64,000 nt of DNA from Thalassolituus hydrocarboniclasticus (GCF_025345565.1 NZ_CP054475.1:2634448-2698447), one strand, 5' to 3'. Shown: positions 8,306-16,928, counted from the stretch's first letter. Translations and numbers: made by a program. The notes: generated by a model not told the origin, from the sequence alone.

Positions 8306-10585
8306 TCAGTACAGATACACCGCGCCAGACCCTACAGCGTTGTTATTAGTTTGATCGCCATTAACACCGGTAGCGCTACTCGCTTCTAGTGGCGCCCCCA
8401 CAGCCAGAGTCTGGCCATCCGCGGATAAGGCAACCGATCGGCCAAACGTGTCACCGTAACCGGTATTGGAGGCTTTGATATAGGCCGGCTGCGCCCAGCC
8501 AGCCTCTGTGCGCTGAAACAGATACACCGCACCAGATTCATAAGCGGCATCATCCATTTGCTCACCATTAATACCGGCTGCACTGCTCCTTTCGCCCGGA
8601 GCGCTTACCGCCAGGCTGTCGCCATCCGCCGATAAGGCGACGGCATAGCCAAAGTTATCTCTCGTGCCGGTATTAGAGGCCTTAAGATAGGCCTGCTGCG
8701 CCCAGTGCAAGCCGGTACGCTGGAACACATACACCGCACCTGCTTTAGAAGCACTGTTGTCCTCCTGCCCTGCACCAACACCGGCTGCGCTGCTGCCTTC
8801 ATTCTGAGCGCCAACCGCCAGAGTGCTGCCATCAGCCGATAATGCGACACTCGAGCCAAAATAGTCATTTGCACCGGTATTAGAAGCCTTAATATAAGCC
8901 TGCTGAGCCCAGGCTTGGTCTGCACGCAGAAACACATACACCGCACCTGCGTATGTCAAACTGTCATCCGTCTCATCACCACCAACACCGGTTGCACTGC
9001 TGGCTTCAGCCAAAGCGCTGACCGCCAGAGTGCTGCCATCGGCCGACAGCGCCAGGCTGATGCCAAACTGATCTTTTACCCCGGTATTCGAGGCTTTGAT
9101 GTAAGCCTGTTGTGTCCAGCTAAGGCCTGCACGCTGGAACATATATATCGCACCCGCTAAATAGGCACTGTTATCCGCCTGATCACCGTCAACACCGGTT
9201 GCACTGCTGCTTTCAAAAAAAGCGCCTACCGCCAGGGTGCTGCCATCGGCCGATAACGCTAACGAACGGCCAAACCGATCACCCGCCCCAGTATTCGAGG
9301 CTTTTATATAGGCCTGCTGCGCCCAACCAGCGCCTGAGTACTGAAACACATACACCGCACCTGCGTAAGGAGTACTGTTATCTGCCTGAACACCGTTAAC
9401 ACCGGTCGCGCTGCTGCCTTCATTAAAAGCGCCAACCGCCAGTGTCGAGCCATCGCCTGACAATGCCAGACTGCTGCCAAAGCTGTCCAATTCATCGGCA
9501 TTCGAGGCTTTGATATAAGCCTGCTGCAGCCACTGCCCATGGATAAGGCGGAACACATACACAGCACCGACACTATTGCCACGGATATCTGACTGCTCCG
9601 CATCAATGCCAGAGTTAAGGTTGGTCTCCTCTGGCATACCTACCGCCAGCGTACTGCCATCGGCCGATAGCGCTACAGCCAATCCAAACTGACCTTCGGC
9701 AGACCTATAGGCAGGATCATTCAAGCCCCAATCAATCCGCGCTGCTTTAACATAACCCACCGCGTCGGTCAGGCTTCCCTGGGCTGTTACTTCAGCAGAG
9801 GTGCGGCAGTCTTCATAGCCATCTGACAGATTACAGGCCTGTAATCTGTAGCGGGCATTCACACGCTGGGGCAGAAACACCGAATACTGATAACTGGTTG
9901 TATCGGCGGGTAACGTCTGAATCTGGGTGAAATCCTGCTGGCCGTCCAGGCTTTCCAGCAAACGGTATTCGGTTTCTTCGGCAACATCCTGCCAGCTGAA
10001 ACTGAAGGTTTTAGTCGCCGCCAACGACAGACTCAGTACCGGGTCCGCGGGAATAAAGCTCGCCTCTATCGTGCAGTCGGCCGTAATGGCCCCGGTGGTA
10101 TAGGTGCTGCCCTGCAGCGCACCGTCACAGCCCGACACGCCATCAATGCGGTAACCATTGTCTGCTGTAATCTCAAAACTGGTGGTGGTTTCGGTATCCA
10201 CCACCTGTGCCGTGTCCGGGCTGATGCTGCCGCCTGCGCCAGCATTGACAGCAACGCGGTGAGTCCGCATAAAGCTGGCTTCTACCGTACAGTCAGCCGT
10301 AATGGCCCCGGTGGTATAGGTGCTGCCCTGCAGCGTACCGTCACAGCCTGACACGTCATCAATGCGGTAGCCACTCTCGGCCATAATGTCGAAACGGGTG
10401 GTCTCACCTTTATTCAACACCTGCGCCGTGTCCGGGCTGATGCTGCCGCCATTACCCGCTGACGGAGTAACACTGAAGCGCGGGTCGTCACTGCTGCTGC
10501 CGCCACAGGCCGATAACAACGCACTGACGAGCGTGACCTGAACCGCAGACGCGACAGAGCGCGCCTTAACATGCCTTTGATTCAT
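8306..10585 (-). CDS. Lipoprotein with InlB-type B-repeats, Fn3-like segment and 7-blade FG-GAP propeller (copy 2)
   Basis: The 759-aa paralogue of the 3022-5526 product has the same architecture: signal peptide with lipobox LLSAC (Cys27), two rather than three B-repeats (about 38-177), an Fn3-like segment, and seven FG-GAP units (about 278-759). The last blade, stop codon, trailer and terminator are almost identical in DNA to copy 1. The first B-repeat (SPDTAQVLNKGETTRFDIM) and the tips of individual blades differ. Variation concentrates between the GA...E and the GAVY strands, the loop segment of each blade, as expected for a ligand-binding face. The ATG has the same AAAGGA ribosome binding site. 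No function beyond adhesion or binding can be assigned. Confidence 0.9.
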   Translation of the reverse strand: MNQRHVKARSVASAVQVTLVSALLSACGGSSSDDPRFSVTPSAGNGGSISPDTAQVLNKGETTRFDIMAESGYRIDDVSGCDGTLQGSTYTTGAITADCTVEASFMRTHRVAVNAGAGGSISPDTAQVVDTETTTSFEITADNGYRIDGVSGCDGALQGSTYTTGAITADCTIEASFIPADPVLSLSLAATKTFSFSWQDVAEETEYRLLESLDGQQDFTQIQTLPADTTSYQYSVFLPQRVNARYRLQACNLSDGYEDCRTSAEVTAQGSLTDAVGYVKAARIDWGLNDPAYRSAEGQFGLAVALSADGSTLAVGMPEETNLNSGIDAEQSDIRGNSVGAVYVFRLIHGQWLQQAYIKASNADELDSFGSSLALSGDGSTLAVGAFNEGSSATGVNGVQADNSTPYAGAVYVFQYSGAGWAQQAYIKASNTGAGDRFGRSLALSADGSTLAVGAFFESSSATGVDGDQADNSAYLAGAIYMFQRAGLSWTQQAYIKASNTGVKDQFGISLALSADGSTLAVSALAEASSATGVGGDETDDSLTYAGAVYVFLRADQAWAQQAYIKASNTGANDYFGSSVALSADGSTLAVGAQNEGSSAAGVGAGQEDNSASKAGAVYVFQRTGLHWAQQAYLKASNTGTRDNFGYAVALSADGDSLAVSAPGERSSAAGINGEQMDDAAYESGAVYLFQRTEAGWAQPAYIKASNTGYGDTFGRSVALSADGQTLAVGAPLEASSATGVNGDQTNNNAVGSGAVYLY
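10055..10474 (-). repeat. Two InlB-type B-repeats (216-bp period)
   Basis: The C-terminal repeat is nearly identical to the third repeat of the paralogue. The N-terminal one has diverged, with one repeat fewer than copy 1. The copy-number difference indicates unequal exchange within the array. Confidence 0.85.
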
Positions 10586-10951
10586 TCTATATCCTTTAGT
10601 ATCCGCAAAAATCGATGGCGCACAAAAGCACGCCGTTTGCGATTAACAGCGCTCAAGATCCACCAAAAGTTGGGTAATGATACAGAGAACAACAGGAGCC
10701 TGACGGGCAAAAACCGCGATATGGCTTTCAATTTGTCTCAACCTGCCGGCAGGGTTGTTACCGGTCTGAAGTTTCGCAACAGACTGATGGCAGCAGGCAC
10801 ATCTGCCCTGCGGCGCTGCGGCAATAAGGGCAGGCTGAATAAAGTGTTCGCGGATACGTAAAACGAAAACAATCATGGCAGCATCATCCGTCGCGGACAT
10901 GGCTAACGCTGTGACATAAAAGATGAGGAATTCGCGCGACATTCAGGCAAT
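10586..10951. other. Leader and promoter region of lipoprotein copy 2; no gene seen
   Basis: The first 155 bases or so match the copy-1 leader in blocks (TAATGATACAGA, CTGACGGGCAAAAA, TTTGTCTCAA) separated by diverged sequence. This pattern is expected if the blocks are promoter or operator elements. The remainder up to the tRNA terminator shows no supported gene. Confidence 0.6.
10630..10652 (-). promoter_or_regulatory. Leader hairpin upstream of lipoprotein copy 2
   Basis: The DNA arms are imperfect, but the RNA read from the reverse strand (GCGCUGUU / AACGGCGU) pairs over 8 bp using G-U wobbles and is followed by a short U run. It sits at the same place as the perfect hairpin of copy 1, so the structure, not the sequence, seems conserved. 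Confidence 0.5.
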
Positions 10952-10952
10952 A

Positions 10953-10984
10953 AAAAAGCCCGAATGCGAACATTCGGGCTTTTT
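10953..10984 (-). terminator. Intrinsic terminator of the tRNA-fMet operon
   Basis: A 14-bp perfect stem of A/T flank plus GCCCGAATG/CATTCGGGC with a CGAA tetraloop lies 10 nt beyond the 3' end of the second tRNA. A run of T follows on the reverse strand. Confidence 0.9.
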
Positions 10985-10993
10985 CATCAATTT

Positions 10994-11070
<77 letters not shown>

Positions 11071-11115
11071 ACAATTGCTTCACTACTTTCTGACGTTACA
11101 ACCAACAGAAGCGGT

Positions 11116-11192
<77 letters not shown>

Positions 11193-11205
11193 TCAGAGGC
11201 TGCGA

Positions 11206-11234
11206 ATAATACGGATGCCCCCTTGTGCTGTCAA
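11206..11234 (-). promoter_or_regulatory. Sigma-70 promoter of the tRNA-fMet operon
   Basis: On the reverse strand TTGACA (11229-11234) and TATTAT (11206-11211) are separated by exactly 17 bp. The discriminator is GC-rich (TCGCAGCC), typical of stable-RNA promoters under stringent control. The tRNA begins 13 nt after the -10 element. Confidence 0.85.
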
Positions 11235-11371
11235 GCCTAACATTTTGTTTTTTAGGTATTTTTCCCGCAATGACCGGGAATTTACAGAAAAGTTGCATCA
11301 TCGTCTGGCGTGTATGGAATACAGGTGGTACGTTATCTGAACAAAAAATAACAACAATAAAAATCGAGCAT

Positions 11372-12424
11372 ATGAGTTCGCATCCGACCAATACTTTGAC
11401 AACGGCGGCTTTGCAGCCCTTGTTGCGTTTGTTGGAAAGCAAAGGCTTCTCCGGCATGGACCTGCTGTCACCGGGCCATGAGGCCAGAACCGAGCATCTT
11501 TCCAGCCAGCGCATGTCCATCAGCCAGTTTGACCGGCTGCTGGAACAGGCCAGTAAACTGCTTAACGAACCTGCCATCGGCCTTGCCGCCGGACAGCATC
11601 TCGACCTGCCCAGCTTTTATCTGCTGGGGTTCCTGTTGAGCGGTTGCCAGACTGGCCGGGAAGCCCTGACCATTCTGCGTCGTTACTACTCGCTGATCAG
11701 TGATACCCGTTCGCCTGACCTGTTTGTCGGTAATGAAAGCATTAAAGTGCTTTACTATGTTGCCGAAGGCAGTGCCTTTGGCAGTCATGCCCGCAGCGAG
11801 TTTATCGCCACCAGCATTCATACCGCCGGCAAGGCCTTTGGCGGCAGTTACTATCAGGTACAGGGGGTTGGCTTCCGCTTTCCGCCACCGTCCTACCGTG
11901 ACCGGCTGGAGCAGTTCTTCGGTATTCCGGTTCAGTACAATCAGCCACATAACTGGATATCGTTTTCCGGCAAGTTACTGGATAAGCCATTGGCGCAGGC
12001 AAACCCGGAGTTATTCAACTCTCTGCGTCGTCAGGCTGAAGTAGCAACAACCCGTTTCGGCCAGTTGCAGGCGTTCAGCCGTAAGGTGATGCATATTCTG
12101 TATCAGTGGCCGGACTCCATCCCGATCACCAAAGAAGCCGTTGCCGACCTGCTGAGCACCAGCAGCCGTACCCTGACCCGGCGCCTGCAGGAAGAAAACT
12201 GCCAGTTCTCTTCCCTGTTGCGTGACGTACGCCTGGAGAAGGCCAAACAGGCACTGGAGCGCGGTCATACCGATGTACAGCAGCTGGCCATTGAGCTGGG
12301 CTTTTCTGACCGTCGGGGGTTTGAGCGGGCGTTCAAGCAATGGACCGGTGAAACTCCGGCAGCCTATCGGCGCAATTGTCGCTCCCGCAGTGAAGTGGTT
12401 ACCGAAATGGCCGAGGCCGATTAA
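11372..12424 (+). CDS. AraC-family regulator, OruR/ArgR-like (AraC arabinose-binding-type N domain)
   Basis: The 350-aa product has an N-terminal domain (about 20-210) that matches the sensor type found in OruR-like regulators: ...LPSFYLLGFLLSGCQTGREAL... and the FGIPVQYNQPHN region. The C-terminal AraC HTH spans about 235-335 (SSRTLTRRLQEE, then LAIELGFSDRRGFERAFKQW and TGETPAAYR). The ATG at 11372 is preferred because it opens directly into the conserved domain. The upstream ATG at 11225 would overlap the tRNA promoter and adds no family sequence. The Shine-Dalgarno is weak. It is unlike the AraC pair at 6110-8037. The effector and regulon cannot be read from the sequence. Confidence 0.88.
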   Translation: MSSHPTNTLTTAALQPLLRLLESKGFSGMDLLSPGHEARTEHLSSQRMSISQFDRLLEQASKLLNEPAIGLAAGQHLDLPSFYLLGFLLSGCQTGREALTILRRYYSLISDTRSPDLFVGNESIKVLYYVAEGSAFGSHARSEFIATSIHTAGKAFGGSYYQVQGVGFRFPPPSYRDRLEQFFGIPVQYNQPHNWISFSGKLLDKPLAQANPELFNSLRRQAEVATTRFGQLQAFSRKVMHILYQWPDSIPITKEAVADLLSTSSRTLTRRLQEENCQFSSLLRDVRLEKAKQALERGHTDVQQLAIELGFSDRRGFERAFKQWTGETPAAYRRNCRSRSEVVTEMAEAD

Positions 12425-12442
12425 CGGCTGATCAACAGCTCA

Positions 12443-12473
12443 AAAAAAAAGCGGCCATTGGCCGCTTTTTTTT
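12443..12473. terminator. Bidirectional terminator between convergent genes
   Basis: A GCGGCC-ATT-GGCCGC hairpin is flanked by eight A residues on one side and eight T on the other. It serves the AraC gene on the forward strand and the reverse-strand gene at 12496. Confidence 0.92.
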
Positions 12474-12495
12474 ATGAACTGCTATTTCCGTCTGA

Positions 12496-12951
12496 CTACC
12501 AGTCACTGGCGGACAGTGCCGCCCTGACGGTACGCATCTTTTCGGACTCCTCCAATGCGATCAGGTTTTCAAACAGCTGCCGCGAATCGTCCGTTGTCGC
12601 TTCGCTGAGCATCTGCCGGTACAACCCGATCAGGTAGTCATCAATTTTCAGTGCTACCCGGGCTAACTCATCCACCGAAATATCCGGATGCAGCTCACGA
12701 CAGCCTTTCAGGGCTTCGCTGATGGAACCTGGTTCAAACTGATGCCACTCAGAGAGTACCTTCTGGCTGATATGCTCCTGCATACTGACCATTGATTTCG
12801 CCAGCGTATCTTCATGGGCTGCCAGCAACTGCAGCATCATATCGACCCGCTCGCGCTGCGTCTGATCGCGTAATTGCTGATACAGATTGCGCGCGTGCTC
12901 ATGTAAGCGGCGGCTGTATTCGAGTACGTCTTTGACCGTGGAGTAACTCAT
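12496..12951 (-). CDS. Small all-helical protein, ferritin-like/rubrerythrin-like fold (hypothetical)
   Basis: The 151-aa product is Glu/His/Gln-rich and predicted fully helical, without a signal peptide or membrane segment. Helices such as VDMMLQLLAAHEDTLAKSM and ENLIALEESEKMRTVRAAL resemble the Glu-x-x-His pattern of ferritin-like bundles, but a complete di-iron site was not confirmed. A good ribosome binding site (AGGAAG, 7 nt before the ATG) supports the start. It shares a terminator with the convergent AraC gene and no operon partner is apparent. The function is not recognised; an oxidative-stress or regulatory role would be a guess. Confidence 0.75.
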   Translation of the reverse strand: MSYSTVKDVLEYSRRLHEHARNLYQQLRDQTQRERVDMMLQLLAAHEDTLAKSMVSMQEHISQKVLSEWHQFEPGSISEALKGCRELHPDISVDELARVALKIDDYLIGLYRQMLSEATTDDSRQLFENLIALEESEKMRTVRAALSASDW

Positions 12952-13119
12952 ATCTCTGCTTCCTGTTCAAAGGCTCTGGCTCAACGTTCCGGCTTCAAAG
13001 ACCCCTGCTGTCCTCAGACGCTATGGCCTGAGGGCATATACACAGTGGATAACTACAGCATAGCGTTAGCCGCTGTATACGCCATTGCGCAGGATCAAGC
13101 AGAGCAGCCTGCGCAGGCT

Positions 13120-13674
13120 TTATTCGTCATCACCGGATTCAGCAAACTGGTCCGCCAGCTGCTGACGGAATGGACGTACGGCGGATTTATCCTGTTCGCT
13201 GACGTTTTCCACCGCACGCATCATCATCAGTGAGGCGCTCATCATTTGTTCCATCATCATTTTTTGCTCAGCAGGCATGCCTTCTGCCTGACGGATCTGT
13301 TCGAGCTGAGCTTCAAGCTGTGACAGACTGACCTGTTCGTTTTCCATTTCCAGCGCCATATAGCCCATGGTCACCCGGCGGGAAACTTCAGCCCAGTGTT
13401 CAATGTTTTTATAACCGCCCGCTTTTACCTGCTTGCTGAAATCATCATATAAGCCGGCCGCCTTCAGTTGCTCAATGCCTTTATTAAACATGGCATCAAT
13501 ACTGGTTTCGCTGCCGCTGAAATCTTCTTCCGGCAACTGATCTTCATGCTGATCCAGCCAGTTTTCGAGCGCTGGCATGGCTTCCATCCAGTGTTTTACA
13601 TCTTTTTCTGTCAGATCAGCGGCCATTGCCAGTGGTGCCAATAAGCTGAACAACAACGTCATAACGATGCGCAT
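13120..13674 (-). CDS. Secreted/periplasmic helical protein, hypothetical
   Basis: The 184-aa product has a clear signal peptide (MRIVMTLLFSLLAPLAMA, cleavage likely at AMA-AD). The mature part is acidic and mostly helical, with an unusually Met-rich stretch at about 134-155 (EQKMMMEQMMSASLMMM). That stretch might bind metal such as copper or simply pack as a hydrophobic helix. GGAG precedes the ATG by 7 nt. It ends in a very acidic tail. The family is not recognised. The closest upstream gene on the same strand is the methyltransferase at 13724, 49 bp away, so co-transcription is possible. Confidence 0.72.
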   Translation of the reverse strand: MRIVMTLLFSLLAPLAMAADLTEKDVKHWMEAMPALENWLDQHEDQLPEEDFSGSETSIDAMFNKGIEQLKAAGLYDDFSKQVKAGGYKNIEHWAEVSRRVTMGYMALEMENEQVSLSQLEAQLEQIRQAEGMPAEQKMMMEQMMSASLMMMRAVENVSEQDKSAVRPFRQQLADQFAESGDDE

Positions 13675-13723
13675 GAGTATCTCCCTGAGAGTGTTTATTA
13701 AAGCGTTATTATTGATAAGGCGG

Positions 13724-14389
13724 TTACGTTAGTCGAGATTGACCGGCGCGGCAATAAATCTCAACCTCCACCGCCTCATCAAAATCACCAATGGCGGGAA
13801 GTGTCGAACTGACCATGGAGTGCAGGCAATCCAGCGCAACAAAATCCGGTGCAACAAAGCGGCTTTCGGCCAGAATCCAGTCGGGAATACTCAGCATCAG
13901 CTGCTTAAGATCGGCACTGGAGCTGATGTCGTAGAGCACATCACTGGCCAGCAGCAGGTCGACCTGTGGCCACTCACCTTTTACCGGTAAAACCTCCACC
14001 CCGTTCAGGGCTGCATTTTCGGCTGCAGCCTGCAGAGCATTTGCGTCCAGATCGGCAACCCAGACTTCCGCTGCTCCGGCCTTAGCTGCGGCGATGCCAA
14101 CCAACCCTGAGCCACAGCCAAAATCCAGCACCTTCTTGCCGGCAACCGCCTGAGGGTTAGCCACAATCCATTGCGCCAGAGCACGCCCGCCCGCCCAGGC
14201 AAAGGCCCAGTACGGCAGACGCTGCCAGAAAGCACCGATGGCCTGAGTATCCAGAGCCAATTCACTGTCTGGCAGACTGAGCAACCACAGGGTTAACTGC
14301 TCTTGCATGAGCTTTTCCATAACAAGCTGAGCATCAGGCAGTATCAATGCCTGTTGCAACTGTGTTGGCGCTGAAGTATCGGTTGGCAT
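13724..14389 (-). CDS. Class I SAM-dependent methyltransferase, ETFB-lysine-methyltransferase/Nnt1-like
   Basis: The 221-aa product carries SAM-binding motif I VLDFGCGSGLVGIAAA (about residue 90), the acidic loop VADLDANAL, and motif IV LLASDVLYD. The W-rich entry PYWAFAWAGGRALAQWI before motif I is typical of the METTL20/ETFBKMT/METTL18 group, which methylates protein Lys or His. It is a clear paralogue of the gene at 21344-22024. The bacterial substrate would be a protein such as ETF-beta by family analogy, unproven. Start: the ATG at 14389 is used; an in-frame TTG at 14398 lies nearer an AGG and is possible. It lies next to mltC on the same strand with a 54-bp gap. Confidence 0.82.
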   Translation of the reverse strand: MPTDTSAPTQLQQALILPDAQLVMEKLMQEQLTLWLLSLPDSELALDTQAIGAFWQRLPYWAFAWAGGRALAQWIVANPQAVAGKKVLDFGCGSGLVGIAAAKAGAAEVWVADLDANALQAAAENAALNGVEVLPVKGEWPQVDLLLASDVLYDISSSADLKQLMLSIPDWILAESRFVAPDFVALDCLHSMVSSTLPAIGDFDEAVEVEIYCRAGQSRLT

Positions 14390-14443
14390 AACGTACAAAA
14401 AACCTGTTTTTTGAAATATTGCTGTGTAAAAAGCAGATGACGC

Positions 14444-15529
14444 TTAAAACCAGTGTTTTTTAAACGCCGTTACTTTTTCCAGATAGCGCCGGGATTCTGC
14501 TTTCGGATGCTTGTGTACTATCGTGCGGTAAACTTCCTCTGCCGACATAGCATTAATACGCTGTACAGCTTTTTTACGGTCGGAGTGAAAGGCTTTAAAC
14601 AGATTTCCGGCGCCGCCGTTATAAGCGGCAATAATGCAGTATTCACGTTTTTGCCAACCCTGAATATCACGCAGATACACATCCCGCAGAATCGATAGAT
14701 AGGCACTGCCAGCGTCAATATTATTAGCCGGATTCAACAGGTAGCTGCGTGTCGGACGGTCATCACGGCCATAAATACGCTGATAGACATCACGCCCGGC
14801 GGTATTCTGCATAACCTGCATCAGGCCATAGGCACCAGCGTGGGAAACGGCAAAAGGATTAAAACTGCTTTCTGTTTCAATCACCGCCAGAATTAATGAT
14901 GGCGATAATTTATAACGTGTTGCTGCACGCTCAACCAGAGGCCGGTAGCCGGCGGCACTGCGCTGTTTATGACTGCGCACCATAGCAACATCGACCCAAT
15001 AGCGCGCGCCTTTATGGCGGACTTTGTGATCAATCAGATACTGGGCAAAGCGCTCAGCCCGCCAGGGGTATTCAATGCTTTTACCATCCTGATCAAGCAC
15101 CTGCCCGGCCAGAAAAGGTTTGCCGGTAATGCCCATATCGGCTGCCGTGTACAGATCGACGGCCGAAGGATCGGCCGGCGTCAGCAGTGTAGCCACCAAT
15201 GCCTGCTTTATTGCCGTTAACGGCGTTTTACTGCGCTCACTTTCGACCCGGATACGCCCGGCAGCAAAGTCGATATGAACCCGGGTGTGGTAATCATCGA
15301 GATATTTAACCATCGCATGAGCTGAGGCCTCTTCGAAGTCCTGACCCCAGACCTGATTGGCTTTTTCAGAAAAGAAGGCGTATTCGAGAATCACCGCCTG
15401 TACATCATCCGACAGCTCGGCAAAGTTATCCGGCAGGCGTCCGTCGTCTGCCAGCGCCGGCAAACAGAGCAGCCACAGCCCAACAAGACGGAAGTAAGAA
15501 AAGAACGACGGAGAAAAATTAAGGTTCAC
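14444..15529 (-). CDS. mltC: Membrane-bound lytic murein transglycosylase C-like
   Basis: The N-terminal half (about 30-190) matches the MltC-specific domain (KYLDDYHTRVHIDFAAGRIRV; DPSAVDLYTAADM; GKPFLAGQVLD). The C-terminal SLT domain has the catalytic Glu in IETESSFNPFAVS, then GLMQVMQNTAGRDV and AAYNGG. The enzyme cleaves the MurNAc-GlcNAc bond of peptidoglycan. Start: the long frame opens at 15709 inside the preceding gene, but those 60 residues are an out-of-frame reading of it. The only plausible start near the signal peptide (VNLNFSPSFFSYFRLVG ... PALA) is a GTG at 15529, directly behind a terminator T run and without a Shine-Dalgarno. Unlike E. coli MltC, no lipobox Cys follows the hydrophobic segment, so a soluble periplasmic form is likely. 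Confidence 0.85.
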   Translation of the reverse strand: MNLNFSPSFFSYFRLVGLWLLCLPALADDGRLPDNFAELSDDVQAVILEYAFFSEKANQVWGQDFEEASAHAMVKYLDDYHTRVHIDFAAGRIRVESERSKTPLTAIKQALVATLLTPADPSAVDLYTAADMGITGKPFLAGQVLDQDGKSIEYPWRAERFAQYLIDHKVRHKGARYWVDVAMVRSHKQRSAAGYRPLVERAATRYKLSPSLILAVIETESSFNPFAVSHAGAYGLMQVMQNTAGRDVYQRIYGRDDRPTRSYLLNPANNIDAGSAYLSILRDVYLRDIQGWQKREYCIIAAYNGGAGNLFKAFHSDRKKAVQRINAMSAEEVYRTIVHKHPKAESRRYLEKVTAFKKHWF

Positions 15530-15538
15530 AAAAAACAC

Positions 15539-15559
15539 GGGCAGCAAAGATTGCTGCCC
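15539..15559 (-). terminator. Intrinsic terminator between the DUF1329 gene and mltC
   Basis: GGGCAGCAA-AGA-TTGCTGCCC is a 9-bp stem followed on the reverse strand by GTGTTTTTTG. The mltC start lies directly after it, so mltC may depend on read-through or on a promoter within the upstream gene. Confidence 0.8.
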
Positions 15560-15584
15560 AGTGTAATCGCCATACCGCTGAATG

Positions 15585-16928
15585 TCAGCGCACGGCCTCA
15601 CGGCGGATGGCATTCGGCGAAAAGTCGTCGGCATCCAGCTCCTGGCTGAAATCGATAGTGCCGCCACGTTCGTTATCCAGCCCCTCGGCGTAGTAACGAC
15701 CACTCTCAAGATCGTAGGTTACTTCCAGCGTTGGATAGACCAGCTGAACATCATAGTAGTTAATGGTGTGAGCTTCGGTAACCTGCCACAGCTTACCTTC
15801 TTCATCGTATTCTTCAGCGTAAATGATCGACCAGGAGTCTTCATCCACGTAGTAGCGGCGGGTTGAATAACGATGGCTGTAACCAAGACGCAACTTAGCT
15901 TCAACGACCCAGACACGGTGTGCCTCATAACGCAACAGTGACGGGTTTATGTGATGATCCTGCAGGATATCATCAATTTTCAGCGTGCCCTGATGAACCT
16001 TGTAGGCATTGTACGGAATATAGATTTCACGCTTACCTTTCAGCTCCCAGTCATAGTAATCCGGCGCGCCGTTAAACATATCCACCTGGTCAACGGTACG
16101 GATAGAGTTGGTGTTGATATCCGCCGTGTCATACGCAAGATCGGGGGTACGGCGCAGACGACGCTGGCCCGGCATATAAATCCAGGATTTACGTGGTGAA
16201 CGTACCTGATCGAGGGTTTCATGAACCAGTGTGATACCACCTGCCAGCTGTGCCGGAGCAAGGGTTTTACGCTTCAGATAGAAGATTTTATTATCGAGAT
16301 CTGCAGGTTCAGCACCTGGCATACTGTATTGCAGGAAGTATTCATATTCACGCAAGGCATCGATGCGCTGACCCCCCTGAGTGACGGATGAAGCAACGGA
16401 GGTATAAGACATCGAGTGACCGCGGAAACGCAGGGTATGGTTCCACAACACTTCCAGGCCGTTCTCCGGCACAGGGAAAGGCGACGTCATGGTGGCACCG
16501 GTAACACCGGCACCGTATTTCATCAGACCGGCACGTTTCGCATTGACCTTAATTGCGTCATATACGTAGTCCGGGTAAGACGCTGAACGACGGGTTGGAT
16601 AAACTTCGAAATACAGGTCGGGAAAACGCTGCAGCAAGGCAACCTGACCATCGGTCAGACGTGAACGGTGCTCTGCAACATTAGCGGCCGAAATCCGGAA
16701 TCGTGGTTGATCGGCGGCGAAAGGGTCGGCATGAAACGCGCCTGGTTTGTGTTTTTTATCGAGAGGCAGACCACCTCGCCAGGCCGGAATATCATTACCA
16801 TTGCCCAGTTTCTCTGCGCCTACCGGAGTCAGGTCTTTGCCCAGTCTGGCAATGTCTTCCGGAGCGACGGCAGCCATGGCCGGCAAAACAAAGCACACTA
16901 ACGTAGCAAACAAAAGCCGTCGTTTCAT
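15585..16928 (-). CDS. DUF1329 family periplasmic/outer-membrane protein
   Basis: The 447-aa product has a signal peptide (KRRLLFATLVCFVLPAMA-AV). The mature protein shows DUF1329 features: LGKDLTPVGAEKLGNGNDIPAW near the N-terminus, the YPTRRSASYP segment, RRLRRTPDLAYDT with YDWELKGKREIYIPYN, and HRVWVVEAKLR...HRYSTRRYYVDED. The fold is related to LolA/outer-membrane lipoprotein-sorting proteins. In other gammaproteobacteria such genes often stand beside DUF1302 genes and RND or fatty-ester export genes; neither is next to it here. The ATG at 16928 has GGTGA upstream; one GTG lies directly before it. The function is unassigned beyond envelope or lipid handling. Confidence 0.88.
   Translation of the reverse strand: MKRRLLFATLVCFVLPAMAAVAPEDIARLGKDLTPVGAEKLGNGNDIPAWRGGLPLDKKHKPGAFHADPFAADQPRFRISAANVAEHRSRLTDGQVALLQRFPDLYFEVYPTRRSASYPDYVYDAIKVNAKRAGLMKYGAGVTGATMTSPFPVPENGLEVLWNHTLRFRGHSMSYTSVASSVTQGGQRIDALREYEYFLQYSMPGAEPADLDNKIFYLKRKTLAPAQLAGGITLVHETLDQVRSPRKSWIYMPGQRRLRRTPDLAYDTADINTNSIRTVDQVDMFNGAPDYYDWELKGKREIYIPYNAYKVHQGTLKIDDILQDHHINPSLLRYEAHRVWVVEAKLRLGYSHRYSTRRYYVDEDSWSIIYAEEYDEEGKLWQVTEAHTINYYDVQLVYPTLEVTYDLESGRYYAEGLDNERGGTIDFSQELDADDFSPNAIRREAVR

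Noticed and set aside
2921-10740. Composite transposon or genomic island bounded by direct repeats
   Set aside because: The duplicated ends are the lipoprotein genes themselves; no transposase, integrase or terminal inverted repeats found.
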